DNA of 64,000 bases from Toxonevra muliebris. Lineage: Eukaryota > Arthropoda > Insecta > Diptera > Pallopteridae. The stretch's first letter is position 1. Each line of letters opens with the position of its first letter. Positions 24,784 to 36,532 of the stretch are shown here, piece by piece. Location: positions 91,815,235 through 91,879,234 of the forward strand of contig OY829326.1 in the NCBI GenBank assembly GCA_963691655.1, read 5' to 3'. The position numbers and the translations under genes are program-made. A model generated the notes under the pieces. That model searched no databases. It saw only the letters and a list, made by a program, of their open reading frames with translations, and was not told the DNA's origin.

Positions 24784-24865
24784 GGTTAGGTTAGGTGGGA
24801 GTGGCAGCCTTCTCCTTGAAAGCACACTTAAGTACATAATTAGGCTCATTGTGATACCACAGTAA
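24784..24865 (-). mobile_element. 82-bp LINE tail insertion, family A
   Basis: This matches the 3' terminus of the LINE at 13945-15112, from TACTGTGGTATCACAAT through GGCTGCCACTC to the CCTAA-type repeat. It is bounded by CAGTTAACCTTA (24772-24783) and CAGTTAAGCTTA (24866-24877), a 12-bp target-site duplication with one mismatch. The 5' truncation leaves essentially the same tail that the SINE at 37853-38162 carries. It could be a short LINE product or the relic of a SINE. Confidence 0.85.
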
Positions 24866-25036
24866 CAGTTAAGCTTAAAACATTTAGAATTTTGTTAAAT
24901 GTAATTGAGGTGGTTGTGAGAGCAAAGAAAACCTTATATTGTCCGGACTTCATTTTCTTTATTCGGCTGCTGCCGAACGACTGACAAAACAGCCATATTA
25001 TTTAATGATAACACTGTTCAACAGCAAAAAAATAAG

Positions 25037-26607
25037 CAGAGGCGGGACAAGTGTACTTAGGGTAATGGGGGTCGCTGAGTCCGAATCCGTGGTCCGTTTT
25101 GCTCTGCTACGTCAAAATTTGTATTTCAATTTTTTTTTAAATTGGAAAAAAAAATATAAAAATTAAAAATGCAGTTCATATTTTTTTTCATCAAAACATC
25201 CATTTTTACAAAAAAAAATTTTTCGACTTTTTTAGTTTTTAACTTTAAAAATTAAAAAAAAAAATTTTTTCTTCCTTGTTATCATCATTCACTTTTATCT
25301 CGTTGTTAGCTTAACCCAGTAATGCCTAGCGGTGCCGTATGGCACCTTGTTGCTGAGCCGTTCCTGAGCCAGGCTCAAAAATATTTTTTTTCTCAAGTTA
25401 CTTTCTTGATCTATCTACTTTATGCTCTTGAACAATTAAATCCTAAAAATTTCTTTGTGTATACCTACAAATAAATTTATATATTGTTGTTTCCTTTTTG
25501 ACACGTTCACGTATTCATTTTTGAACACATTGTAGATAAATATATAATAATATAATATAAAAAAACGTACCTACAAACAAAGTTTTTGACAAAAGAAAGA
25601 TTTATTTTTAAACTCTAGATTTTATTCATAATTTGTCCGAAGATGTTTTATTTTAGGTTCATACACGCTTGATTCCATTTTTGCACACATCGCAATTCTC
25701 AAAACACTAATAGTAAAACAAATAGTTTGTACAAAAATAAAACCGGTGACAGCCTACTCCAAGCTTGCTTCGAAATTTAACAACAAAATTTAAATTAATT
25801 TTTAGGATTAAATTGATCAATAACACATTAAATTAAAGACAAACTTTTATACAGCTCTGCCTTTGAACGTTGCAACGGCATTTTTCAGCGAAGACGAAGG
25901 CATGGTTGTGGAGACGTAGTTTTGCAAACGGTGCAACTTATACTGTTGTTGTTGCTTTCTTTCTCGAACTACGTACTGAACATCTTATTCAAGTACACCA
26001 ATCGCATTCTTACATACACATCGTCGCCTGGAAATTGATTTGGCGTATGTGTATACGTATTCGTATACGATAGGTTTAAAGAGTTTAACTCTTTCATACC
26101 CAATGTTGCGTATATGCAGCATTTACTATTATGTGGCATAAAAAAAATGTTTAAAAATTTTTACTATTAACACTATTTGCATTCGGTTTTGTTAGGTATT
26201 CTTCACGTTGGCAGATTGCCGAATATTTAAAATTTCTTGCTTAAGTAATTTTTTTTTAATGTTTTGTCTTTGAAGTCCAGCAAAAAACTTAAGTGCAAAA
26301 TTTTTTAGTAAAATCTATAGCTCCATAGTCTATAGCTCCATAGCTATTATATTTTAACCTTTAACAAAGAACAAACAAATCAATATAAAAGCCTGAAATT
26401 CGGTGTCATGATTGTGGAAGATCTAAGTAACCATAATTTTACAACAAAATGTTTCTCTCAAGCCCCATTATATTTCGGGCATCAAAGGATTAAAGATCAT
26501 TTTGCACTTAAGTATGTGTTGTGAAAATTGTGACGTAGCAGAGCAAAACGGACCACGGATTCGGACTCAGCGACCCCTCATTACCCTAAGTGCATTTTTC
26601 CCGTCTG
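25037..26607. mobile_element. 1.57-kb segment with about 80-bp terminal inverted repeats
   Basis: The left arm (25037-25118) and right arm (26524-26607) are near-perfect inverted copies. Read inward, both contain CTTAGGGTAATG, GGGGTCGCTGAG, TCCGAATCCG, TGGTCCG and TTTTGCTCTGCTACGTCA, with a single-base indel over the inner 58 or so bases. The outermost 17 bases (CAGAGGCGGGACAAGTG against CAGACGGGAAAAATG) are less alike. CAG-type ends suggest a hAT-like origin, but the flanking 8-mers AAAATAAG and TGCGCGTT do not match. The interior is AT-rich with no transposase frame. Arms this similar in otherwise decayed DNA suggest recent insertion, gene conversion or selection. Confidence 0.7.
26315..26344 (+). 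repeat. Two-unit 15-bp tandem repeat
   Basis: CTATAGCTCCATAGT-type unit repeated twice within the inverted-repeat-bounded segment. Small and without obvious function. Confidence 0.6.
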
Positions 26608-27269
26608 TGCGCGTTTTCAAAAGTTTCCATTTGTAGAACAGTGTAATTAGTACAAAATTTTAGTAGTACAAAGAAATGCAAAAAAAGAAATAATACAGAA
26701 AGGTTTTAAGCTCTACTTTCTAGTGATACAAAAATAAAAATAATTAACTATGAATTGATTTTGGCGAAGTCACCTAACAGTGGTTATAAGTTGAATATTT
26801 TATACCAATACTAAGCTAAGCGGCTTTTACTAATTTTAAAAGCTTATAAAAAAATATTTTAAACATTTAGGCTAAAAGTTTTCATAAAAGTAAAAAAAAG
26901 GAACATGAATGCTTTCTGCTGTCAGTGAATTTATATCTCAGTACTCCCAAATTATTTTCTTAACCCTTTGTCACGCCATGTTGCAGATCTTTAACACAAC
27001 CAGGCATATCATTTTGTTTTGTTGTGCATCACAAACTGATTAAGTAGAAACTGGTGCAACTATTTTATGTTATTTGAAAGGTATTGACAACTGCTAGCGT
27101 AATGTATTCTGCAACCAAACAAAAAAATGTACCCACTTGGTACTTTCGGTTACAAATAAAAAAGTAATAACTTCAAAAAAGCATGGTTTTTCTAAAAATG
27201 TGATTGTTAAATTTTCAAATAATCGAACTTTTTGTTCTTATTCTTTTATGACACAAAAGCTAGACATAG
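26608..27269. other. AT-rich DNA, no feature seen
   Basis: No gene or repeat boundary could be supported. Confidence 0.5.
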
Positions 27270-27540
27270 GCCTAGACCGAGGTTATCGTATCCCTTCATG
27301 CTGTGCGAGTTTCATTTATACAAGAATGGAAGGAACCTACAGTTTTATACCGAATCCGAGAAGAGAAGTGAAAAGATTTCCTTATGCAATATTTACTCTT
27401 GGGGCTTGCCATTGCCAGCCAAGTCATAGTGCGGTGTAGAAAAATTATTACTTTTCCATTTTTTACCATGCATAGCATTGAATCCAAACACGCTGGTTAG
27501 GATTTCAGCACACTAAATACTATACTACGGCGATCAATCT
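27270..27540 (-). mobile_element. Degenerate tRNA-derived SINE-like repeat
   Basis: The block contains AACCTACAGTTTTATACCG, GGGGCTTGCCATTGCC and a distal TTGAATCC plus ACGGCG region. It resembles an interspersed repeat I recall from tephritid sequences whose right end is tRNA-related. On the minus strand the start near 27535 gives a weak A box (TAGTATAGTATTTAG) and a weak B box (GTTTGGATTCAA). Both are eroded and no target-site duplication was found. Family identity is from memory and unverified. Confidence 0.5.
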
Positions 27541-29249
27541 TTTACTGCAACCAGAACTTTATAAATCAAAAGCAAAAAAAGATATAAAATTAACATCAAA
27601 TACTTCAACAATGCTAGATACTCAGACTTCGCGTAATGCCATACGTCTAACTCACACCTCTCTTCTTCTGTCTATCTTATTTGCTCTCAACACTACTCAA
27701 ATTCACAAAACCACTACTGCTTCAATTAGTTAATTATGTTGTTATTGTTTTTGTGCCTCCTCTAAGTCGCAATATCCTTAGAGTTTATGTGCAACTCATC
27801 ATGATTAAGGCTTTTCAAAGATACGTCTCGGAGCGCAGATATATAGTGCAGTGTAGTGACGTAAAATATAATATGTATTGAAATTAATTTATTATTGGCT
27901 TTCTTAATGACTCGTGAGCAAAGCTCCTGGTCTCCCAACAAACTCTAACGCTCACACAGCCGTCAACATCTTACAATAAAACTAACTAATAGGCTTAAAT
28001 GAGTAAATATTTTTCTCTGTCTCTCTTTTTCTCTTTAAGTTTGTTTTTGTGTTAGTGTTTGTAGAGACTAATTAGCGTAGCAGCCTCGCATCACAGAAAT
28101 TGGAATGAGGGATTAGAGGCAAAGAGGGCAATAAACGACTTAAAACTTAACTGAATACATGCCATGCAGACACACTTTGATTGCAGCAATTATGTTATTC
28201 CATCTACTCGAGCATATATTTATGTATGCCTGTGCGTATGAACGGGCCATGAGGCACAGCGGAAGCTCCAAGTAGGAGGAAAAGTTGGGCGTTACAAGTT
28301 GAGTGTAAAGCAAAAATCATTTATAACATTTCAGAGCAATGAATAAGAGGTTTACTATTACCGCATCTACATTCTGAATAAGAAAAAGAGGAATCTCAAA
28401 ATTAAAACTAACAAATTTCAAAACTAACAGTTTTAAAAATTATACATCTAATTTGAAATAATCCTCAAAGGGCACCATATTATATTATTTCTTTTATATT
28501 TGAATATTTTCTTTTTTAAATTTAATAAAATTCCTTATTTACTAAATTTTTAATCTAGCAATCACTAATGTTACTGCACTGACATCTTACTATACTACAT
28601 TCTCACTTGATTTGTGTATTTACAAATATGCCAAAAGTTATTTTCAAAATTCAATTCCCTTACAGACACATGCATAGAAAGAGGATGGAAGCTTATTACC
28701 AGGGATACAATGTTTCCTCACTCTTGCAATTTCGTCTTCTGGAATACGAAAAACTAGAAACGCTTTCATTTTTTGCTTTGCTCTCTAAAAAATAAATTAA
28801 ATTTAAATAAATTGAAATTACTGTCAAAAGCATAAAATTGTTGCTAATGCCAAAAATATTCTTTACCAATATACATACATATACACACAAACATAACTAC
28901 TTGCAGATTTTGTAGAGAAATGTTGTCAAGTATGTAGTTATTGTAGTGGTGTATGTGTGTTGTTGTAGTTTGAATTACATATGTAATACAATAAAAAATA
29001 TAAATCTATTTAGTGGAATTTACAATCAACCTCACTTAGTTTAACATATGACAGTAACAGCAACCCAAATTCATACCCTTGAATTTTCTTTTGCTTTCAT
29101 ACGAAACTTGAGCTACGCAGTGTAATGCCATTCCTTGTAGCAGTCGCAAGAGAAATAGGAATTTGTTTAAAAATATTAAATATTATACGCACATAAATTC
29201 GCTGGAAATGTCTTAGTCAGATGAACTAGACTGTGGAGTACGCTTTTGG
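27541..29249. other. AT-rich non-coding DNA
   Basis: Contains pyrimidine-rich patches (for example 27655-27700, 28010-28045) and no supportable gene. Confidence 0.5.
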
Positions 29250-29272
29250 TTGTCTTTCAATTTTCTCTGCAG

Positions 29273-29582
29273 ATGTTTAAATCTAATTGACAGACATCCA
29301 CAAGATCAAGGGCGTGTTGATGTTTTGGTATGGAAAGCAATGGCACAGTGCCCAGTATCGAAGGAAAAGGAATATCTGTCATTCTGTTTTCTTTTAGCAT
29401 TCCTCCCAAAAGATTTTCAGCCCTACATTGATTTTACAAGGAAGTACTCTTATGCAATTCGGCATTCGCAGTTTCACAGATTTATTTTATTACACTTTTT
29501 TTTTGAAAATATGCACACACGTCTACGATCCCTCATGTTTCTTATACTTATACATTTCATAGATATTCAATGGATTCAATAA
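29273..29582 (+). CDS. Possible exon or TE coding fragment, unrecognised
   Basis: A pyrimidine-rich tract ending TTTTCTCTGCAG (29261-29272) makes a good splice-acceptor shape. The plus-strand frame after it reads CLNLIDRHPQDQGRVDVLVW and then KAMAQCPVSKEKEYLSF, with a composition far more protein-like than neighbouring frames for about 60 residues. It then decays into AT-driven residues before the stop at 29582. No good donor was found in the expected place and I do not recognise the family. It could be a host exon, a pseudogene piece or a TE fragment. Confidence 0.3.
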
Positions 29583-32220
29583 ATAAAAATTACAAAAAAT
29601 TAAATACAAAAAAAGGAAAAAATTATATATTCTTTTTTTTTATTTTTCCATTTATTTCAACCAATCTACCAATTTTCAAAATAAATTTCAGTGTTTCTCA
29701 AGAAAACTTTGTGGTTTTTCTGTATCACCCAAATAAAACATGCACTTGAGCATCCACTCAGCCATGAAAAAACCCATCAACAAGTTGACAATTGCCACAT
29801 GCAACAAACGCAAGCACACACACACACACGCATAAATATCACATTTACAATGTCTAGAGCAACAAGCAGCTTAATGCACTTAAATATACCCTGAAAAGAA
29901 AAAAAATTGAGCAAAGTATATAAAAAAGAAGAGCTCCAGATGCAGCAGCATATGACCAACTAACTACACTTAAAAACATATTATACTCAACTTGAAACTA
30001 GTTCAAAAGTTTTTCCACCCATGCGTTCACTTTAAATAGTTGTGTATATGTTTGTGTGTTGTGTGTGTATATGTGTGTGTGCGTGCTTCCACTTTGTCAA
30101 CTTGTAACAGAAAAATGAAAGCGAAAAGATGCAAAAGATGATTTTTTTGTAAGCAATTTTTCTTTTTTAATATGAGCGCACTTTGAAAATGTTATGTTAA
30201 GGAAGAAATAGAAAACACTGAACAAATTTGTAAGGTTAAATAAAAGTATGTAGGATTTTTTTAATACTCTTTGGAGGCAGCAACAAGTGCATAAAAATGT
30301 TAAAGAAAATATTGCTTAACTGCGGTAATTGAAATGATTTTACAAGGAAGTGGCTGCTAGTGGTTGGATTACTACATTATCAGCATAAAAGCGTTTCAGT
30401 TTCATTTCATTGTCATTTATTGTAGAAAAATATTACTTAGATCTTTGGTTGTTTCTATCCATCATCCTAGAATGAATAAATATAATAATTGAGCTTGCAC
30501 TTAGGAGTGTTCGCAGCGACATCGATCACATCAGCACCCTTCGCGTCATATTTTCATATGCATTCATAACATTCGATCGATTCATAAATTTCAAATAAAA
30601 CCTTTACTTTCTATTTTTTACCCATCACATAAGAGGACCCTTTTAAGTTATCGTGGCTATAAGCGTATGCTTAAGAAGAAAATTTTACTTGTGTGGGAGG
30701 TGAGCGTAGTTGTTGTTCGAATTTTTGCCACAGCTATTTTAAAGGCTATTTCGATGGTGTGTACTGAACTTATAGGAGATGTCATGTTCACTTACGGATA
30801 TTAATAAATTCTGAGCTAATCTTGCGTCTGGCTATAATGAATGTCTGTGCCAAGTTTGGTTAAGATTGCAGCAATAACCATATTTGCATTTACAGATAAC
30901 ATATCCTTTGTTAGTATTATCTATTTTGTTCTATTATACATTAATAATTTAACAAATTTTCCTTTAACTCGTGATGAAAATTAACTTTTTGTTTGTAAAA
31001 TTTCAAGCTTTCAAGCTGTGTTTAAACAAGACTATGGGCTACAACAAATAAAAAAATAAAAAAATTGGATTTGGAGTTTGGAAATTTTTAAAAATTAAAA
31101 GACAGTATCCCTTGATTCATTCTTAATGCAGAAACAAATTTTTGCTCCATTTTTTATGAAAGCTTTGTTTTTTTACTTTAAAGTGAGATTTATATTGAAG
31201 GTTGATATCCCTAAATTAGTAGTAGGCACAGGATTGAAAGAGACCTTTCGAATCGAATCTTCAATTGTTTGGTAGGGTCCATCAAATACATCATCGTATT
31301 TAATTTATTGTATTTAAACATCAGTTCCATAAAAATTATTTATAAATATTTTCTTCGAATGAAAACCCTCCGAAAAAAGTTCTATCTACGGCCCTGTTAT
31401 GCACTATGGTTCACGCAATTTGGAAGCATAAAATCCGAAATTATACGGTCAAGTTTTTAGTAATATTATTTACATATCTAACAAAAAATATCTAAGTGTC
31501 AAGAAAAATAATTTTTACTGCTGTGCTGGTAACTCTCTTTGTGTGACAAATAAGAATTGTAACTTTTTTGGTACGGAAAAATGTAAAGATTCGTAATTTT
31601 CAACAAGTGAAAATTTCTGAGCATTTCTTTAAAATAAATTTTTTAAAAATGGTTTTTCACACTGAAAAACTTTTGTTGTAATTGTTGTAGTTACCGTGAA
31701 ATAACTATAAAAAATAACGATTTTTGTGGTGAAATTAATAATCGTTTGTTTGTTTTGTGAAAAAATAGAATTAGCGATATTGTCCAGTATTGCCCAAGTT
31801 ATTGATGTGTCGTTTACATTTCTTGCAATAATTTGCCCCTTTTAAAGAAATCTTAATTTTTTAGAATCAATTAAGGTGAAAAAGCTATATTAATTAATTA
31901 TATTTTTAGGAGTTAAATGTTGATAATAATGAATGAAAATTATAGTTTTAATTCTCTTATCAACAATATATAACTATCGAATTAATAAATGCACTTTAAA
32001 AAGCAAAAGTATTCGGTTCAGTTTTATTTAGATTCCCTGGAAATTTGTTTGTTTTGTTGTCCAATTCTCAACATTTTTTGCGTGGTCTTTGGTATTGACA
32101 ATTTGCATTCTCTTTATAAATTTCATCAACGCACCATGTTTTATTCCTAAGAAAATCACAAATACAAACTTTAGTTGTATTAGAGGTAGGCTTGGCAGTT
32201 CCCCTGTTTGGTTTATATCA
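29583..32220. other. AT-rich DNA with CA/TG microsatellites
   Basis: Holds (CA)n at about 29815-29830 and TG-rich repeats at 30044-30086. The remainder is low-complexity AT-rich sequence with no gene. Confidence 0.55.
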
Positions 32221-32252
32221 AATAATGAAGATAGCAGTTAATCTTCATTATT
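32221..32252. repeat. 12-bp perfect hairpin, 8-base loop
   Basis: AATAATGAAGAT (32221-32232) pairs exactly with ATCTTCATTATT (32241-32252) around AGCAGTTA. Too short for a microRNA precursor. It may be chance in AT-rich DNA. Confidence 0.4.
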
Positions 32253-35200
32253 CGATGTTATGCGGGCAAATTGACTTTCTGGACCATAGTACTATGATTG
32301 CAAAAGTCCACAAAAAAAAAATTTTCACGGTTATCTCTTGAATCTTGGCAAAACTTTTTCAGTTTTTATTTTGTATTTGCTAAAAATGATCCCAAAATCC
32401 TGAGATTAAAAATTGAACTCCAAAAATTCCGAATGCGGAAAAGTCCATCCCAAACGACAACTCTAGTTCAAAGATAACGCCACCAATATTTAGAAGGCCC
32501 TAAATGACATCTTTATTTTTATATAGAAGCAATAAAGTGACATAATTTTGTTGAAAATTAAAAATATTTAGATGTTGTTTCGGAATTGAATTTGTTGGTA
32601 ACTTTGAACCTAAACTGCATTTAAAAAAAGTATTTGAAACAATATGTTTTTGCCTTTTATATAGTGTTTTACTCCTTCTGTAAAAAGAAACATGTTCTCG
32701 AAAAAAATAAAGAATGAGAATTATTTACTGAGTCTCTTGATCCCTGGTCAACTGTAACGAACCTCGATGCCAGATGATTTTGGCTAATCTAAATAGACGT
32801 TATCTTAGGGGGTAGACAGTCGGACGGGACTCATCCATTCAGCTAGCTTTGCAGCCTGTGGGAGGGTTCTTGACGACCTTACCGCACCAATATCGTGGTT
32901 CAATCTAATTTTAAAGAGTCCCTAAATTAAGCCTAATTGGTTTAGAATTTACCGGAATTATTGAACTTAGAAAAAATAAAATTTATGCATTTTTACCATT
33001 ATCGGGTCTTTTTTAGCACACAAATTGGAAAGCCACATTCGCAATAAATACTACGAATGCAGTATCGGTACCCACCCTCCATGATTCTTGGTTGTGCTCA
33101 ATGCAAGAATCCCAAATAAAATTACCTGCTTCTTATCCTACCATACCACCAAAGAAATAACCAAAAGATTAGAACTTCATTGTGAGTTTATTAACAATCA
33201 TAAAAATAACTATATTGCTAGGGCTATACATTGTTCGTGTTAAGGTATTTAATATAATGACCAAATATAAAAAATTGTGTGAACGAAAATTAGCGTACAG
33301 TATTTCAATAAGAATATGACTTAAAAATTAGAGGTAACCCAAATTTTCTTAATTTTTTAGTAGTAAAAAACATTGTTTATGAAATTTTCATATAGCGAAT
33401 TTTTTTCCGATTTTTCAACCAATGTTTATAAGAAGTTGAGCAACATTAAAAGGTAACCGAACCTATGCTTTGACCAAAACGAGAGCATACATGATTTGAG
33501 AACGAAGTCTCCGCGGACAGTGAGCTTTCTTTCCGAACTCCTAATTAGATGCATTTTGCATATAAACATTTTAACTTAATATACATATAAATATAACCAA
33601 AGTTACTGACTTACCTCCTTTCAGGAACATGTTGTAAGGCCTTACAGCTGTTACTATGGAGATGGATTATTGAAATGTGTAGATGAATTGGATACTTATA
33701 GATAGATATATAGATATACTAGATGCTTTAGCTGCATGTTGGCAAACTTTTACTTTGTTGCTAAACTTTCACTGGGAATTTTTCTTTTTAAATTCACTTT
33801 ATGATTTTATTTAACTAATATTAATTATATTAAGTGTATTCTATTGCAATATTTTTTAAATATATTTTTTTTTTTTTTTGTTTTGCTAATTCTTTTGTCT
33901 TTAAATTTAAATGAATTTTTTTTTTTCTAATATTTTTCTTATAATTTACTAATTATGTTGCTTTATTGGTAGCGTACACATGCTATCCTTATTTCACCAT
34001 AGGCATATGAGGAAGATGCAATTATGCTTTTCCTGAGTAAAAGTATGTTTGTTGGGTGTAACGAGTGACCTGGTTCTAGGTTTACACCTATACGACCTAG
34101 TGCTTTTTATTCGTTGACTGCTTCAATCCAAGAGTCCATGTTATATGTCATAGGTCTCCAAGTGGTTTCAGGAATCTGAGTATTCTTCAAGAGACGCGTG
34201 CTTCAGTCACGAAACTGGGCGTACACACAGATTTATATTTTGATCTGGTACAATCGCAATTAATTTAATAATAATTATTACAAATTATTATGGATTGCAC
34301 TAGACGATAGACCGATGCGGTTATATTGAAATAATAAGCTGGTATCTAACTGAAGATGGCAGTAAAAACTTTGCGATATAATTTTTTTTTTTCTCGCACC
34401 AGCACGTCTTCACTCAACCAAGATTCAAAGGAAAAAGAAGTTTTAAGTCAGTCCAAATTTGTTACCTTACCGAGGTCTTGACAGTTCGGTCAATTACAAC
34501 TTGGCAGCACTTTAATTTTTCTGCTCTATTTTCAAGGTTGTAAATTCTGATACTTTTCTATAAATCATTTAGAGCAATTTTAATATTTTCAACACTTTGT
34601 TTTTTTTTTTTTTCTTTTGTTTTTAATTTCTAACCAAAATAGTCGCTACACAACTTCCACATACCTTCGAAAAATTTTAGAATGGCATATATAGATTGTA
34701 AATTGCGTGAATACCTGAATCTTTTAGTGAATTTGTCATTCCCTCATTTGCTTTTTATTTTCGTTTTACTAAACTTTGAAAAAGCACTCAAGTATATGTA
34801 CATAACCCGGTGCACATGCATCTCTCAACTATTATCCAGACATAACTATTTTGTTATGCTAATAAAATGTTTAAATACCTCACATGAACAAACAAAAACT
34901 GCATTGAGCTTCAAAAATTAGACAGGAGCTAGTTTTAGATTGATAGAGGTATACTAGGCAATTAATAAAACAAGATACCATACTTTCTGGAACATAATTT
35001 TAAAGCTAAACGAATCAGTTTTACACTTGCACCGTCGGAGGAAACTACATTTATATTATTATTTCTTCACAATTTTTAATAACTTTTATTATTTGAGGAG
35101 GCTACATTTTGAATTGTAATTACAGTTGGGTAATTGCTTATTGATCCAGGACCATCAGTTGCATTGAAACGCCCCTGGTTTTCGCTCTAAGATATTCATC

Positions 35201-36530
35201 GAACTCTGCACACACATACATTCATATATGTATAAACATACTCGTACGTCGACTCCTTCGTTTTGCTAGCTCAAAATTATCTGCGGATAAATTTTGCTTG
35301 CACACTTTTTTTTTCAAAATACAAAATACTTATACTATAGGGTATAAACAATGCACTATTTATATTTAAAAACTTAGTATAATTAATTTAGCAAGTAAAG
35401 AATGTGTGTAACCACCATAAAGAATATAACGTGTGTCAGTGTAATAGAGCGTACTTTTAGGAACCAAGAAGGATAAAACGCATAGTGTCTGTAATAGAGC
35501 ACACATTTGAAAGAATGAATTCAGTTTGAAAAGTTGAAAGTTGAAGTAAAAAGTTAATGAAGCCATGGCAGCAAACTTTTTCAATTTGTTTATAAGACTA
35601 AATATGAAGCACCGCGTTAAAGTGAATTATGGTTTACTGATGATAATCATCATCAACATCAAAACTACCAGATTTTGAGAAAGAGAAAAGCAACAGGAAC
35701 GGCAACAACTGCGTAAAAAACAAAGAAGTTTTAATGATGAACAGCACTAAAGATATTTATACATATACACATACTTAGTTTAGATAAGTTTTTCGTTGAA
35801 ATTACTTACTAGTATAAGTTTTAGAACGAAGTCAATGAGTGAAGTAATGTTTGTACAAGTTTCATAAACTCCAGTATCCAACTAGACCATATGAGTTGGA
35901 AAAAAAACACATAAGTTAAATATTTCATTTTACAGCTAAAACCTAATTGGATAATTACTAAGGCTTCTTTACTAAATAAGTATTAGGTTTACGTTTATCA
36001 ATAAGAGATTTTTAAAAAGTTGATAGTTTACATGAAAGTCTTTAGAAACACTTGAGTAATTCATAGCTTCTTCGAAATATAATTTAATATCTTAACTTCA
36101 GTTGAACCAATCTCTAACTTCTACTTAGAGGTAATCATTTTAACTCATGCTTTTAAATTATTTTAGTGCACTGTATTTAGATATTGCTAGATATGTATGA
36201 ATAGAACCAACTGCTCACATACTATGAATTTCTTAGAACTTCATTGAACCTGAAGACAGAATGTAAATTAAATTAGTATCAATATCGTATTCAACAACCT
36301 TCAAACTTTATTGTTTAAATATTTACATTAATCTGCTAGAATAGAGAGAAAACTTTTAGTAAACAATTAAATCTTCTATGCTAACTCAGGGTAAGGTAAC
36401 CTTTGATACTATTTATAATATATTTACCTAGGTACACACACATACACACACTTCTGTATGAATAAATGTGCAGTCAGTGTACACATTAATTTCGTAGAAT
36501 GTCACACGCAAATATATTCACATACAAGTG
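32253..36530. other. AT-rich DNA with a few GC-richer patches
   Basis: No gene is supported. A GC-richer patch at 32740-32930 and another at 34030-34215 show protein-like but interrupted minus-strand readings (the second includes WRPMTYNMDSWIEAVNE before a stop). I could not assign either to a family. The rest is low-complexity sequence with T-runs near 33861-33885 and 34600-34612. Confidence 0.45.
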
Positions 36531-36532
36531 TA

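Noticed and set aside
32221..32252. MicroRNA precursor
   Set aside because: The stem is only 12 bp and does not extend. A precursor needs a much longer imperfect stem.
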